Positions 24,091 to 37,500 of a stretch of 64,000 nucleotides of DNA are shown here, piece by piece. The notes beneath the pieces were generated by a model, which saw nothing but the letters and a program-made list of their open reading frames with translations, did no database searches and was not told the DNA's origin. Every line of letters starts with the position of its first letter. Position 1 is the stretch's first letter. Origin of the DNA: Nematostella vectensis (lineage: Eukaryota > Cnidaria > Anthozoa > Actiniaria > Edwardsiidae); contig NC_064048.1 in the NCBI RefSeq assembly GCF_932526225.1, forward strand, positions 7,729,015 to 7,793,014. Reading direction: 5' to 3'. The position numbers were made by a program, and so were the translations under genes.

Positions 24091-25529
24091 GCTTTTTCGT
24101 TGTTTTCTTTTGCGTCCTCACAGAGACTATAAGCATCATAATCTTTATCAAACTTTTTCTTTGCTCTAAACGTTTATTTTTACTGCACTGTTACTGTATT
24201 TTTCGTTACTGTTGCTTCAGTTACACTTTCAGTACACCCCAATGTCAAAATATAGGAGTAGCGTACTTTTCAAGGGCACAAAACGGACTCTGTTACCAAA
24301 AATATACGTTTAGCCGCCCGTTTTTTTTTTTTTTTTTGCTGGCTGAGAGTTCTAAGACACATTGGTTGCTGGCAATATTTCGTTGCAAAAGTGGTTCCGC
24401 TGGGAATATTTTTTCTTGCGGCGCTTATTGCGGAAATGACTTTGCAGGGGTCGCAATAAGAATCTAGACATATAGAGCTTTCGACATTCAGTAAGGAATT
24501 ATATTACAGAGATAGTAAAAAATGCGGGGTCTGAATTTATATTGAAGCCTTTTCAACAGATCTGTTATGGACGTTGAGCCGTTCCTTAAACATTTATTTA
24601 TTATAATTTATGTCGATATCAAAGTAACTTAGTGGTATATATGAAACCACGAGCTTCAAGAGCGGCCACCTCCCAAACGTATTTAGGTGTTCTTTTTTAG
24701 GAAAATCTAGCTTTTGAATGGCCGTCTTTTGAATTACGGCCGGACATGCCAGCCCACCCCACCCCACCCCCCCCCCCCAAAAAAAAAAAAAAAAAGAGGT
24801 CAACAAACCAAAACAAAAATTAGTAATCGCCTGTTAAATAAGGAGCAAGGCTTAATATGGTACTCACAAGACATTAGTCATCATTGACCGAACCGACGGG
24901 AGACGCAGAAAACAGTAGACGCTCATTTCTCACCCCTAATTCTGGGTACTGAACTTGAATGAAGCGAATGACCTGCAACACCGCAACCAGTCTCATACGC
25001 GGTCACCTCGCACACTCTATATACCACGACATATATATGACTAAATGTCGATTTAAACAGCACAATTTAGTCGTATACAGCCTGTCTACGGATTTTATTT
25101 GCCCTGAATTACCCGCTACGGACTTTCGTAGTCGAGCATCGCAACCTTAAGCTAATTTACACTCTACGACTTGAGTCTTGTTGTCTAAGTCAGCCTTAAG
25201 AAAAACCCCTGGAAAACTCTCCTAAAAAACTAACAATTACTTACGGAAAATATTGGATGTGTAAGTTTTAATGTCACAGAAATATAGGCTAGAGCGTATT
25301 CTGTAATTCTTTCCGTTTGATAGCTCGGAATTTCCGTTTTTTAGATAGCATGAAAATATAATTTACATGCTAAGAGTGTTGACCGTTCTATTGGCGCGGC
25401 GCCTTTAAGGAATTCTTACATCAGTCCATCAAGTTGTGACGTAAATTTGAGTCGAGCAAGCTAGCGTTCAAAAAAGGCCTCAAGTGGTACGATAACACAT
25501 GGGAATTTAGTAAATATTTCAGAAAAAGT
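24091..25529. other. intergenic region and presumed PKG promoter/5' UTR
   Basis: No gene seen between the lipase 3' end and the kinase start. A C-run/A-run block sits at about 24762-24795. No clear TATA box close to 25530 was identified; upstream non-coding exons cannot be excluded. Confidence 0.5.
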
Positions 25530-28500
25530 ATGGAAAGTGGCGCCAGTTCTGGTACTACTGTACCCATCGGGGATGTCGGCAATACCGAGATTCTAAGTAA
25601 CGTAAAAATTCAAGTTCCTTCATTGAGGAAAGAATTGTTGGAGAAAGAGGAGTTGATACAAAGAAAGGACGCGGAGTTACAACACAGAATGAGAATAATC
25701 GACGATAAGGATGCGGAAATTAGTAAGTTAAAAAAGGAGATCCATGAACTAAAATGCGTTGTGCAGCAGACTTCGAGTAAAATGAGTGTAATGTCGACAA
25801 TTAATGAAGATTCCTCCATGGCGTCTGCTACAAGAGCTCCAGAGAGGAAAAAGAAACTACGGCCGAGTAAGAAAGAAAAACGACAAGCAGTTAGCGGTGA
25901 GAGCAGCACAAAAACGCAAGAAGAGTCCCGAACCGGGAAAGAACTCGAGCGATTTCCAAAGGATTTTAGGTATGTTTATTTGTTTTTTAAAGTTTAATAA
26001 ATACTGGGCCTATGATTATAGACAGGATAACAACGGAAAATAATAAAAAATAACAGCAACTTGTTTTTTAAATCAATATAAGATAGTGAGCATTTTGTAC
26101 CATTCTAAGTCATTTATATCAATTTTTTTCAGTTGTTGTGATTGTTTGTTGTTTTTCGCGTTGCTGAATATAGTTTAAGTTTTAAGTAAAAGTAGTTTGA
26201 CATGGTAAATGCAATTGCATAGATCCATTTTTTAAATTCTGCTAAATAAAAGTATTTAGATTTTCAGTTTGTTCTTTCTAGACCGAATCCGTGAATGAAT
26301 TACATTTTTATTTGTCTTGTGTTTAGAAGCGAGGTCACAAGTTACACATTTTGTTTGTTTTTAGCGCGGTTGTAAGCGCCTATCGATTCAATGGAAGAAT
26401 GATTTCTTAAGCGCCGGAGTTCCTATAATATAATAACAAAATATTGTTTTTATCACAGGTGTAATTGTATTAGTCGTTTACAACAACAACGCAATTTAGT
26501 TGCTGTAACCAGCTCGCGCAAATCTTAATCTCATTCAAAGCCAAACTGCTACGAAACGGGGTATTACAATTCACCAACTATTGGTCTATCACAAAATGGT
26601 CTATTAAATCAAAGTCCAATCGGCCACTAGGTCCAATTGTGAATAAGATGTGTGAATACCCATAGAATGGTGACCCTCTCTATATTTAGAATGTGAACCC
26701 GAGCTAGAGTTATCCCTACCCCCCCCCCCCTAGAGTACCTTACCCCCTCCCTCCCAAGACCATAATTTTTTAGAAGACTTAGAAATTGCACCCCTACCTC
26801 CGCCAGGAAATGCAAGGAATAAATAACCCACTCCACGAACCAAGTGCCTTTAGGCTGCTTCGAAGCGGTAAAAAAAAAAATCGGACTATAAGGGAGTGTT
26901 CATCAAAGACGTTTAGAGGAGAGGGAAGATATATATATTTTTTTTTTGGGGGGGGGGGCTGAGAAAATGTTTACCCACCCAAAAGACCGGCACCAAAAAA
27001 GAAAGAACCCACCAAAGAAGGAGTAGGGGGCTCTGTTTTTTTTTTATGAGTCCGACTGTAATCCTGGGGTTCGTTAATGAGGGTGGGGGGACAAAAACGG
27101 AAAGAGAAACTACATTGAAGGGAAGGGAATAGGGGCTCTTAAATTTTAAGGTGTCCCGAAACAATTTTAACCCTCCCCCCAAGGTATTTAATTTAACTCC
27201 ATAAGTAAATATAGGCACATACTGCTTCGTATCTAGCATCGTCACCAAAACGACAGATTTTGCGACATTTTTGTGAGCTTTTTGACCTTTTGGCAGGTCA
27301 AAACAACTTATCAAGGACGCCATCTTTGAGAATGATTTCCTGAAGAATCTTGAGGCGGCCCAAGTACGAGAGATCGTGGACTGCATGTACTCCAACACAT
27401 TCCAGCGCAATGACGTCATCATACAGGAAGGGGATGCCGGGAATGCTCTCTATGCAATAGCAGGTGAATGTAGAACCAATCCCCTCTCTCTTTTCTCAAA
27501 AGAAAAAGAAATCGAGAGAATACGAGAAACAATACTAAATTTTATTTTAAAAAATCGGAGTAGCTTATCACCCTCAACGCAGCTAGATGCTGAATTGCGA
27601 GAGCGCAGATTCAGACGTGGTCGAGTTGAAGGCAAAGGAAGGCGCCTCAGGCGGCCGCCATACAACTCTGTTTGACCAACGGATCACAGCTAAGATCGAA
27701 ATAATTGGTTTTGTGGAGGGATGAAAACCGGAGAACCCGGAGAGAAACCCTCGGAGCAAAGGCGAGACCAACTAACTCAACTCACGTCGGAACCGGGAAT
27801 CGAACCCGGAACCCAGTGGTGAGAGGCACAGGCACTACAGAGCGACCGGGAAACCTGTGGTGAGAAGCACAGGCACTTCAGAGCGACCGGGAAACCTGTG
27901 GTGAGAAGCACAGGCACTACAGAGCGACCGGGAAACCTGTGGTGAGAGGCACAGGCACTACAGAGCGACCGGGAAACCTGTGGTGAGAGGCACAGGCACT
28001 ACAGAGCGACCGGGAAACCTGTGGTGAGAAGCACAGGCACTACAGAGCGACCGGGAAACCTGTGGTGAGAGGCACAGGCACTACAGAGGTACCGGGAAAC
28101 CTGTGGTGAGAGGCACAGGCACTACAGAGCGACCGGGAAACCTGTGGTGAGAGGCACAGGCACTACAGAGCGACGCTCTGCCAACTGCGCCACCTGGGCT
28201 TTCACAAAACAGTGCTGATAACCCGCGCAAACAGCGCAAGTGCTGACACCAGGAAAGCTTTCTGAACACCATGTTGAGACTGCTGCGAAGTAGCACGCCA
28301 GCGCGTTTCCTTTGTCTTATCTTCAGACGTGGGAGATTTTGCCAACAACGCTCGCTAATATTGGAGCTGTTTGCTCTGAGCTTAATGCAGTATTGCTTGT
28401 TGAATTTGTTAGAATAAATTAAAGCTTGTTTTAAGATGGATTAGACTTTTCTTTACATAGACTGTCTTCTAATACCGAGTTGGAAATAATAACAAAAGTT

Positions 28501-31500
28501 GTGGTTACTTGTGGCTGGACTCTTTTTAGTGTCGATGTGTAATGTGTAATAACTACAACCTGTGATACTCGTGCGGAAGGCACGACAGAGCCTGGTTCCA
28601 AACCAAGTTCCCCCGTGTGTGAGTTGTTAGTAAGTATTGCCACTGAAGATAAAGGTTTATTGCGTTCCAATGTGTTCTTTCACATCCCTTCCATTAAGCT
28701 TAGCGAAGCGCAAAAGAGAGGGGACCCCTCGTTTAGTGTCATCCTTTTCCAAATTAGCCTTAAACTCTAATATTTTTCGTCGCCTCCCTCATGAAACCTA
28801 TGTCTCTAATTCTTATGTTTTTGTTTTGCTTGTTTACAGACGGACGTCTACAGGTGACGAGGGAGAATAAGGTTCTCGGTGAGATGGTGGCGGGAATGGT
28901 CTTCGGTGAACTGGCGATCCTGTACAATTGCCGACGAACTGCTACTGTTACCGGTAAGAATAGCACGCGAGGGCGGATCCTGGAGTCCCAAAAAGAGAGG
29001 GGAGGAGGTTGTGGGCGAAGTAAGGGTTTTAAGATAGGGGAGGTTGGGTTATTTTTTAGCCAAATGATATCTAAAAATTAGGGGGAGTGGGGCGCTCGGC
29101 CCAGCCTCCAATCCGCCCCTTGGCACGTCCAACAGACGGACGGACGGATGGGCGGGCGGGCAAGTAGGCAGTTGATTTCTGGCATATGTTAAGAGAATAA
29201 ATATTTGTAGGTGGACTGGGTTATAAACTTGTTCCTGGTGTTGGTTTTAGCGATGGAACCTACAAAACTGTGGAAGATTGACAGGCGGGTATTTCAAATC
29301 ATAATGATGAGGACTGGCATGATACGACAAGCGGAGCACATGGCTTTTCTCAAAAGGTATCGTAGTAAAAGGGCTGGGAATTCACTTAATTGAAACTTGC
29401 TATTAAATAAAACAAAAAAGGGCAATTTCTGTAAAGTAACAACAATTGAACAAGCCTCCCTTCCCATGATGCATTGCTGGCCGTTTTCGAAGCTAGCGGA
29501 AGACATGATAGAGATTGTTAGGCTGCTCTATGTATTATAGCATTTTTTTCAGGGATCCTAAAGTCTGGAGATTTGATAAATCATTTTAGACCTTTTACTG
29601 AGTAAACCACAACGCAATGCCGTCTGGGACGAGTGTTTTGGCCTCTGCTTCAGTCTTATCCATGAAAACTTTATTTTGTGGGTTATCAGTTGTAACCGAA
29701 ATAAGGCCCAAGCCCCAAATGATCATTCGAAGCGAAAATTTGTTTTAATCGAATACTTATTTTATGGAACCACATCTACTGTACCTTAACCGTTCCGATT
29801 ACTATTCCTACTCCTTGGTCTGTTCAAAGATTTCTTAAAAAATATTTTTCAACCGCTTTATCACCACATTCGATATTGAATGACCCTCATGAACTTGTTG
29901 GTTAAAAGCGGGTATCCGTACCATGGCACCTGCGTAAATCACATAGAACTTATATGAATTTATTTCATCCTAAGGGCGGTGCTATGCATATGGGACTTGT
30001 CCCGTTGTACCTCCCCTTTTTAGTTAACTTTTACGCTTTGCACCTTTTATCCGACTTGCATGTCGTTTTTGCATGTTGTTTTTGTATTGTTTCTGTATAT
30101 TTTTTGTAGTAAGTAATGTTCTCAATAAATTTGATTTAAAATAAACGACGACGCCGCGCTAAAAAGTAGAGTTGGTAGCGCGCGCTAAAATCTTGCCTGT
30201 GTTCTAGAGCGGGCCGTCATAGACTATCCACCGCGCGCGTCTTTAGAACGCACTCGAAACGTTATTATGACATCATAAACCAATTGCCTCCATCGAAGTG
30301 TATCAAAATCAAAGAAGCGTTTCTTCAGCAAGGTTATACAAAAACTTCAACATACTTTAAGAAATGAAGAGCAGAACCGAGAAGATGCGACACATTATCG
30401 AAGAAGCTGAAAAGAAGGAGAAAATCTTCGGACAGCAGCTTCAGGTTAATTTGACGGATGCGGAGGACACTCTAGCAGTTCTTGACGAATCCATTGTCAA
30501 TGCTGCCTTTACTAACGCACAGTTGCAGGAAGAGGCGAAATGGAAGGCCCAAGTCATGCAGCAAATTTACAGTCTTCAAGCTAAAGAAGCTCGCCGACAA
30601 AGAGACGAGCGAGAGAAGACATGCGCCTGGGACGAGATCTTCCCTCCAAAACCCAAGAGTGCTGTGATGGGTGTGGTTTGGGGTGCTTTGTGTGCCGGTG
30701 TTAAGGTTGGGTGTGGTCTGCTAATGGGGTACGCCTCTGTTGTACTAGTGGCTATGGTTTAAGAACGAGATCTGCCTTCCCGAGCACAAAAAGGTTGATG
30801 AGAGGAGATGGTGAAGTAACAGAGAGGCATTTTCAAGATAACGCACCAAACAATCGGGGAAAATCGAGAACTAGAACTCTGATATAAAATAAAAACATTT
30901 CATAAAATTGAACAAGACTAGTCAAACATGGAAATTCAAGATAAGGTCTTTCCAAGATAAAAATAAATACAGTTTGTGCGAAACATAGGAAAATAATCAA
31001 GGATTATCAGAAAAGAGAACATATGTAATACTAAGGTACAATGAAAAGAGCTGCTCATGAGCAACTATAAAATCTTCGTGAGCTTTAAAGACGAGAACGA
31101 AGCTCAAAATACATTTTAAACTGCTCAGTGCACGATGGACAAAATGTACTCTTGGGAGTAAACCCACCGAAGGCACTAAAAAGAAACTGTTCTATCACTT
31201 AATGAATTTTAATTGTTTTGAAAATTAGTATTTGTAAAAATGTTATTAGATTAGTAAAAATTTTCCGCCAAAAATTGGCGATGAAAAGTTGTTTTAGGTC
31301 GTTATATTTGGGGTTAACAAAAATAATGTTTTGCAACACATCTCCGCAACCTCCCTCTCAAGGAAGTTTTTATTTGAGGAGGCGTTTTTCTTCTATTTCC
31401 TGATCTTTCCGAATTTTTTCACCTTTTGCCCATGTAGAGCGATGACAGACACATAATGTCTCTTAAAAATTAACCTTTCAAAACAAACAAATCTTCATTG

Positions 31501-34500
31501 TACTTAAATTATCAGTATCTAGATACATACCACGGCGAGGAATGGGTGGGGGGAGGGGGGGCGGGAAGGAGTGGGTGGGGGGGGGGGGGGTGCGGGAAGG
31601 AGTGGGTGGGGGGTGCGGAAAGGAGTGGGTGGGGGGTGCGGAAAGAAGTGGGTGGTTATGTATAGAGGTAAGGGTGGAGTGGTATTAACTTCTCTATTGC
31701 TTGATAAGAAACTTGCTAGTTAAGAAAACTGTGTACCACCCCTCCCCTGTGCGTATTGGTTTACTTATGATTTTCTTTGTAGTGTGCCCCTGCTCAAGGA
31801 ACTGCCTAACGCCGAGCTATCGAAGCTCGCGGATGTACTGGAAGTAGTAAGTATCATAATAAATAAGACTGCTGCTATGATCAGTGAGGTGTGATAATAC
31901 CTTCTATATAATCAAAAGAGGACTGATTATATATAAAGAATACTTGATCGGAGCCATAGTAAATGAACCCCTCTAAATGCTTTCGACGAAATATATATTC
32001 TATATCTCAGAAGGTGCTTTTTCCACGGCTACAATCCAAAGACACAAAAGTCGTCGAGTGTTGCCCAAATTGCTCTTTGAAGATGTTCAACAGAAAAATT
32101 TGTTAAAGATGCTTGGCTGAGATCCCTTTCAAAGGTGTTTTTATTTTACCTGCAAAATTTGTAAGCAGAGACGAGAACAATAACAAAACGTAAGACCTTA
32201 CGCGCGTTCTAAAACAGCGCGGAGGAGACGCAAGCGGTAAGAAAACTAGAAGGAGGGGTGGTTAAAATTCTCTTTCTTCCTTCTGCACTTTTATCTCCTT
32301 CGCCCTGATTTTTACACGCACCAGAGGCGTAACCAGAACTTTTAACAGGAGGGGCCCAAAGAGCCCATATCAAACATTTTCCCCTGTATTTTAATATCTC
32401 ATACATTTACTGTATTTTTGGCTGCTGGAAGGGGGGCCCTAGCCCCTTCCCTTCCCTGGGCCCTCCCCCTGGCTACGCCCCTGCGCTCTCACACAAGAGA
32501 TCACCTTTCTCTTCGTCTTTGTTTCCTTGGCTAGTAGCAGTGAACTCATGCTATGATATTTTTCTGTAGGATTTCTATCATGCTGGCGATTACATAATCA
32601 GGGAAAATGAAAGGGGCGATACCTTTTATATCATCACAAAAGGATCGGTATGTAAAGAGCACTTGATTAGCATGTCATGAATGCTTGATTAGCATGTAAA
32701 GAACACTTGATCGTCATGTGTAGAACACCCAGCCGGAGCCGATATGCAAAGAACAGTTGATCGTCGTGTGCAAAATACATTAATCGATATGTAAAGAACA
32801 CTTGATCGGCAAGTAAAGCGTACTTGATCTATCTGCGAGGAACCTCAGTCGATTTATCTCTAATCCACAATCAGCTATTGACACCCTAAGAGATAGAAGA
32901 AAAGGAAGGACCAAGGAATAGCACTAAGGGATAGCACAATTTTACACCCTAAGGGATAACATGAGCGTGAATTTTCTAGGGAGCTTTTCCTCCCGAACAA
33001 CTGCATATTGGTGGTCAGGTAATGTTACCCTGTTTGCACTGTGCTCAACTACCATGCTCTCAATATTCAAATGCTTTCCCCTTAGGCTCGAGTGACGCAA
33101 CGCATCGAGGGCCAAACTGGACCAAAAGAAATCCGAAAGCTACAAAAAGGGGACTACTTTGGTGAAAAGGCGCTGTTAAGGTTACGGGGAAAAACCCTGT
33201 AGGCCAGGCTCTATCCTATATAAGTAGACGTCTCAATTTGATATGCGGGATTCAAAACAAAAAATAAACAATACAGAAACGTTAAGAAAATATTTTTTTT
33301 GAGCGAGAGGGGGGGGGGGGGGGGGGGCACAGCCATCATGCCCATGCCGGTCATTTATTTTAAAATTCAAAATAAATTGGGTGGTGCACGTTTCCCCAGT
33401 GCCCCACCCCTTTATACGACCCGGAAACAAGCATCTTTTTCTGGTTTCCGTCCATCGTACTAAACGTCTTTTTTAGAATCTCCAAATAATCAAGATGTGA
33501 GAATTTCAACATTTTTATCGCATTTCATTTGCAGTGAGGATCGACGTACCGCTAACGTGATTGCTGAAGAAAATGGAGTCGAGTGCCTTGTTGTTGATCG
33601 AACGTAAGAATTTTATTGTATGGGAGTATAAGGGATGGGAGACTGCGAGGGTGGCCGACAAATATCAATATGTTGGTGTTAACTTTGTGAATTATGTAGT
33701 ACACGACTGGTGTATAAATTTGTACGTGTTATTATCAATGTGTAACTTGTTTTCAACTTGTAACTAGTTTCTTGGGATTCTGTAGGGTATTCATGACAGT
33801 CATAGGGAATATGGACGAGCTGCGAGAGAAAGATTACGGTGACGAGGAAAGAGGAGCAAAAAGGTGCTGTATTAATTAGATATTAGCTTCTATTTATTAC
33901 CTTCTATATCTTTCTGTCGCATGACAGGTAATCCGCTATGTCTCTTGTTGATTCCGGATTCCATGCAAGGGCGTGTCTAGAGAAAAACGCAGGGTGTGGT
34001 CCAAGCTCAAATCGGCATCCTAAATGCTGGCAATAGGTCACTTGATCCACCTAAAAAAAATTTTCTATCCAAATACAAGCATACAATTAACCGTCTTCTT
34101 AAATACCAACAAAGAACAAAGAAGTCGACCGCCCGGTCTCGTTATATTAGCAGGCTGGATTCCGCAACAATCGGACCCATGCGCATATCTGCCATATCCT
34201 TTTTTGGAGATTCCGGATCCTAGTATTTGATTTCAGATCCCACTAGTAGTATGGATTCCGGATTCCAAGTCAAGGATTCTGGATTCCGGATTGCCTGTCC
34301 TTTCGCATTTATCTTATGATGTGGACCCGATATAGGTCAGAGTGTTTAATTGGCTTATTTTATATGGTTAGTCTGTTGTTTGGCTGGATGGGTTTGTTAT
34401 TTATTTAGGGGGCTGTTTGGGGGCTGGTTGGCTTGTTTGCTGGCTGGTTGTGTTTGTAGTTAGCTGTTTGTTTAGTGTGTTGCTTGGTTTGTTGTGGCTG

Positions 34501-37500
34501 GCTACTTTCGCGGCTGGTTGGTCGACCAACAGCGGCTCTACTGGTAAGGCTTAGGGGGTTTAAACCCTGCCTTGGGGCTACCAGAAAGCTATGTGTAACA
34601 AACAAAAACTTTCCCCTTCCCTACTTTGTCACTGAGCCAACCCTCCCCCTTTAGCGAAAAGCTAGGTCCCCCCTTAGACCGAGGTTAGCCCTTTTTCACA
34701 TCCATCTTTAGTTTTGTGACGATTGATTTGCTTCTCATTGAAGTCTCCAACATGACTTACATGTTTTTAATCTCTGTAAATATAGAACTCTAGATGTTCC
34801 TGAGGAGGAACGTAAGATTTCAAAGGAATTTGCGGATCTTACGCTGGAAGACCTTGAAGTCGCTGCCACCCTTGGCACGGGAGGATTTGGACGGGTGGAA
34901 CTGGTGAGTATTAAGTAAATAGCAGCTTATTTTAATGGCACTATGGTCTCGGCGCATGCGCATCGCTGCGTTACCGTTTAGTACGTCAAACAGTCTTTTA
35001 TTCTAGGTACAGAACTCTAAAGACAAGCTAACGTACGCCTTGAAGTGCTTGAAAAAGAAACACATCTTGGACACAAGACAACAGGAGCATGTGTACTCGG
35101 AAAAAAGGATTCTCATGGAGACAAACTCACCTTTCATCTGCAAGTATGGGGTTCTATAGTCTCCCTCACAGCCGTTCTGTACCCGTCACGCTCAGGCGGC
35201 GCTTGAGTTCTATAAGCGGCTGCGAGGTAGACTAGGGGTCCTCTGGTCATAAGCAGGTGTTAACAGCAGCACTCGGCTCTCATTTGCACTCGCAGGCTTG
35301 AAGGGCCACGTATTAAGAACAAAGCAAGGAATCTTTTAAACACAGGGGTATCCGGGGATTAGCATAATAGAAGGGTACGAGGGGTTTTTAGTCCTTAGTA
35401 TTTGCTTGCAAACTTGAATCTTCTTTGGTGGAATACTTCGTGGGTACTTTTTTTTAGGGTTTGGGTTCCCCCGCGCTAGAAGAACAACTTTTCTGTAAAC
35501 GTAAGGTACGAGGGGTTTTTAGTCCTTAGTATTTGCTTGCAAACTTGAATCTTCTTTGGTGGAATACTTCGTGGGTACTTTTTTTTAGGGTTTGGGTTCC
35601 CCCGCGCTAGAAGAACAACTTTTCTGTAAACGTAAGGTAGAACAGAGAATGGGCTACTTTAGGGACGCATTTCAATGTGTTCTTTTGAGGGATATAATTG
35701 TGGCTTGGGTCTGTTTGGTTTGGGTTAGGGTTACCTTTTTTGGTGGGGAGGTGGGGGGGGTGAAATTTATTTCCTTGGTATTGTTCTCCTTATGTTATTT
35801 TGAGCACTTGAGAGAGCACGGGGTGACCGGAGATCGGCGAATCTCTCTGACGTAGGTCGTTTTGTGCTTTAGGATTTATCGGACCTTCAAGGACCGGAAA
35901 TACGTCTACATGCTTCTTGAGGCGTGTCTGGGTGGCGAGCTTTGGACAATACTCAGAGATCGGTAATTTGAATTGTTCTTTATGTAATCCCTTTCTTTAT
36001 CTATACTCACCTTACACGTAATTTATATCCTGCTTTACGTAGACCCATCGTGCCGTGTAGAACCAAGAGAACTTTTGCAACATGAATTGAAATAGTCTTT
36101 CTTACATCAACTTATAATACTGACAGACTGGTAGTTTTTCTTCTGCTATGTGAAACCTTATCGTGTCGTTACCATACCAGCGCCTTTGCGCTCACCCACA
36201 ATGCGGTTGGCGTTGTTTGCTCTCACCTTTACTGGACAATTTATAGCTTTATCAGAGCAGATGTTGCCACTGGGAAATTTTAACACTTATCGCCATAACA
36301 CTTATCAACCTCACCTTACCTTAACTTCGCCTTACCTTACCATACCTTCACCATACCTTACCTAACCTTTACCATGCCTTACCTTACCATACCTTATCTT
36401 ACCTTCACCATGCCTTATCTTACCTTACCTTACCTTCACCATACCTAACCTTACCTTCACCATACCTAACCTTACCTTCAGCATGCGTAAGATTCCTTCA
36501 CCATGCCCTACTTTACCTTCACCATGCCTTACCTTTCCTTCACCATGCCTTCCCTTACCTTCACCGTGCCTTACCTTACCTTTACCATGCCTTATCTTAC
36601 CTTCACCATGCCTTACCTTACCTTTACCATGCCTTACCTTACCTTTACCATGCCTAACCTTACCTTCACCATGCCTTACCTTACCTTCACCATGCCTTAC
36701 CTTACCTTCACCATGCCTTACCTTACCTTCTCCATACCTTACCTTACCTCCACCATACCTAACCTTACCTTCACCATGCGTAACCTTCCTTCACCATGCC
36801 CTACTTTACCTTCACCATGCCTTACCTTTCCTTCACCATGCCTTACCTTACCTTCACCATGCCTTACCTTACCTTTACCATGCCTTATCTTACCTTCACA
36901 ATGCCTTACCTTACCTTTACCATGCCTTACCTAACCTTCACCATGCCTTACCTTACCTTCACCATGCCTTACCTTACCTTCACCATGCCTTACCTTACCT
37001 TCACCATGCCTTACCTTACCTTCTCCATACCTTACCTTACCTTCACCATACCTAACCTTACCTTCACCATACCTAACCTTACCTTCACCATGCGTAACCT
37101 TCCTTCACCATGCCCTACTTTACCTTCACCATGCCTTACCTTTCCTTCACCATGCCTTACCTTACCTTCACCATGCCTTACCTTACCTTTACCATGCCTT
37201 ATCTTACCTTCACCATGCCTTACCTTACCTTTACCATGCCTTACCTAACCTTCACCATGCCTTACCTTACCTTCACCATGCCTTACCTTACCTTCACCAT
37301 GCCTTACCTAACTTTCACCATGCCTTACCTAACCTTCACCATGCCTTACCTTACCTTCACCATGCCTTACCTTACCTTCTCCATACCTTACCTTACCTTC
37401 ACCATACCTAACCTTACCTTCACCATACCTAACCTTACCTTCACCATGCGTAACCTTCCTTCACCATGCCCTACTTTACCTTCACCATGCCTTACCTTTC

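Noticed and set aside
27376..27675. 99-codon ORF extending PKG exon 2
   Set aside because: Only the part up to 27463 is exon. The donor there joins in phase to [20 protein letters not shown] exon 3; the rest is intron and SINE.
27790..28197. Possible tRNA gene (A and B boxes)
   Set aside because: The boxes belong to a SINE head and are separated by an expanded repeat; no tRNA cloverleaf can form.
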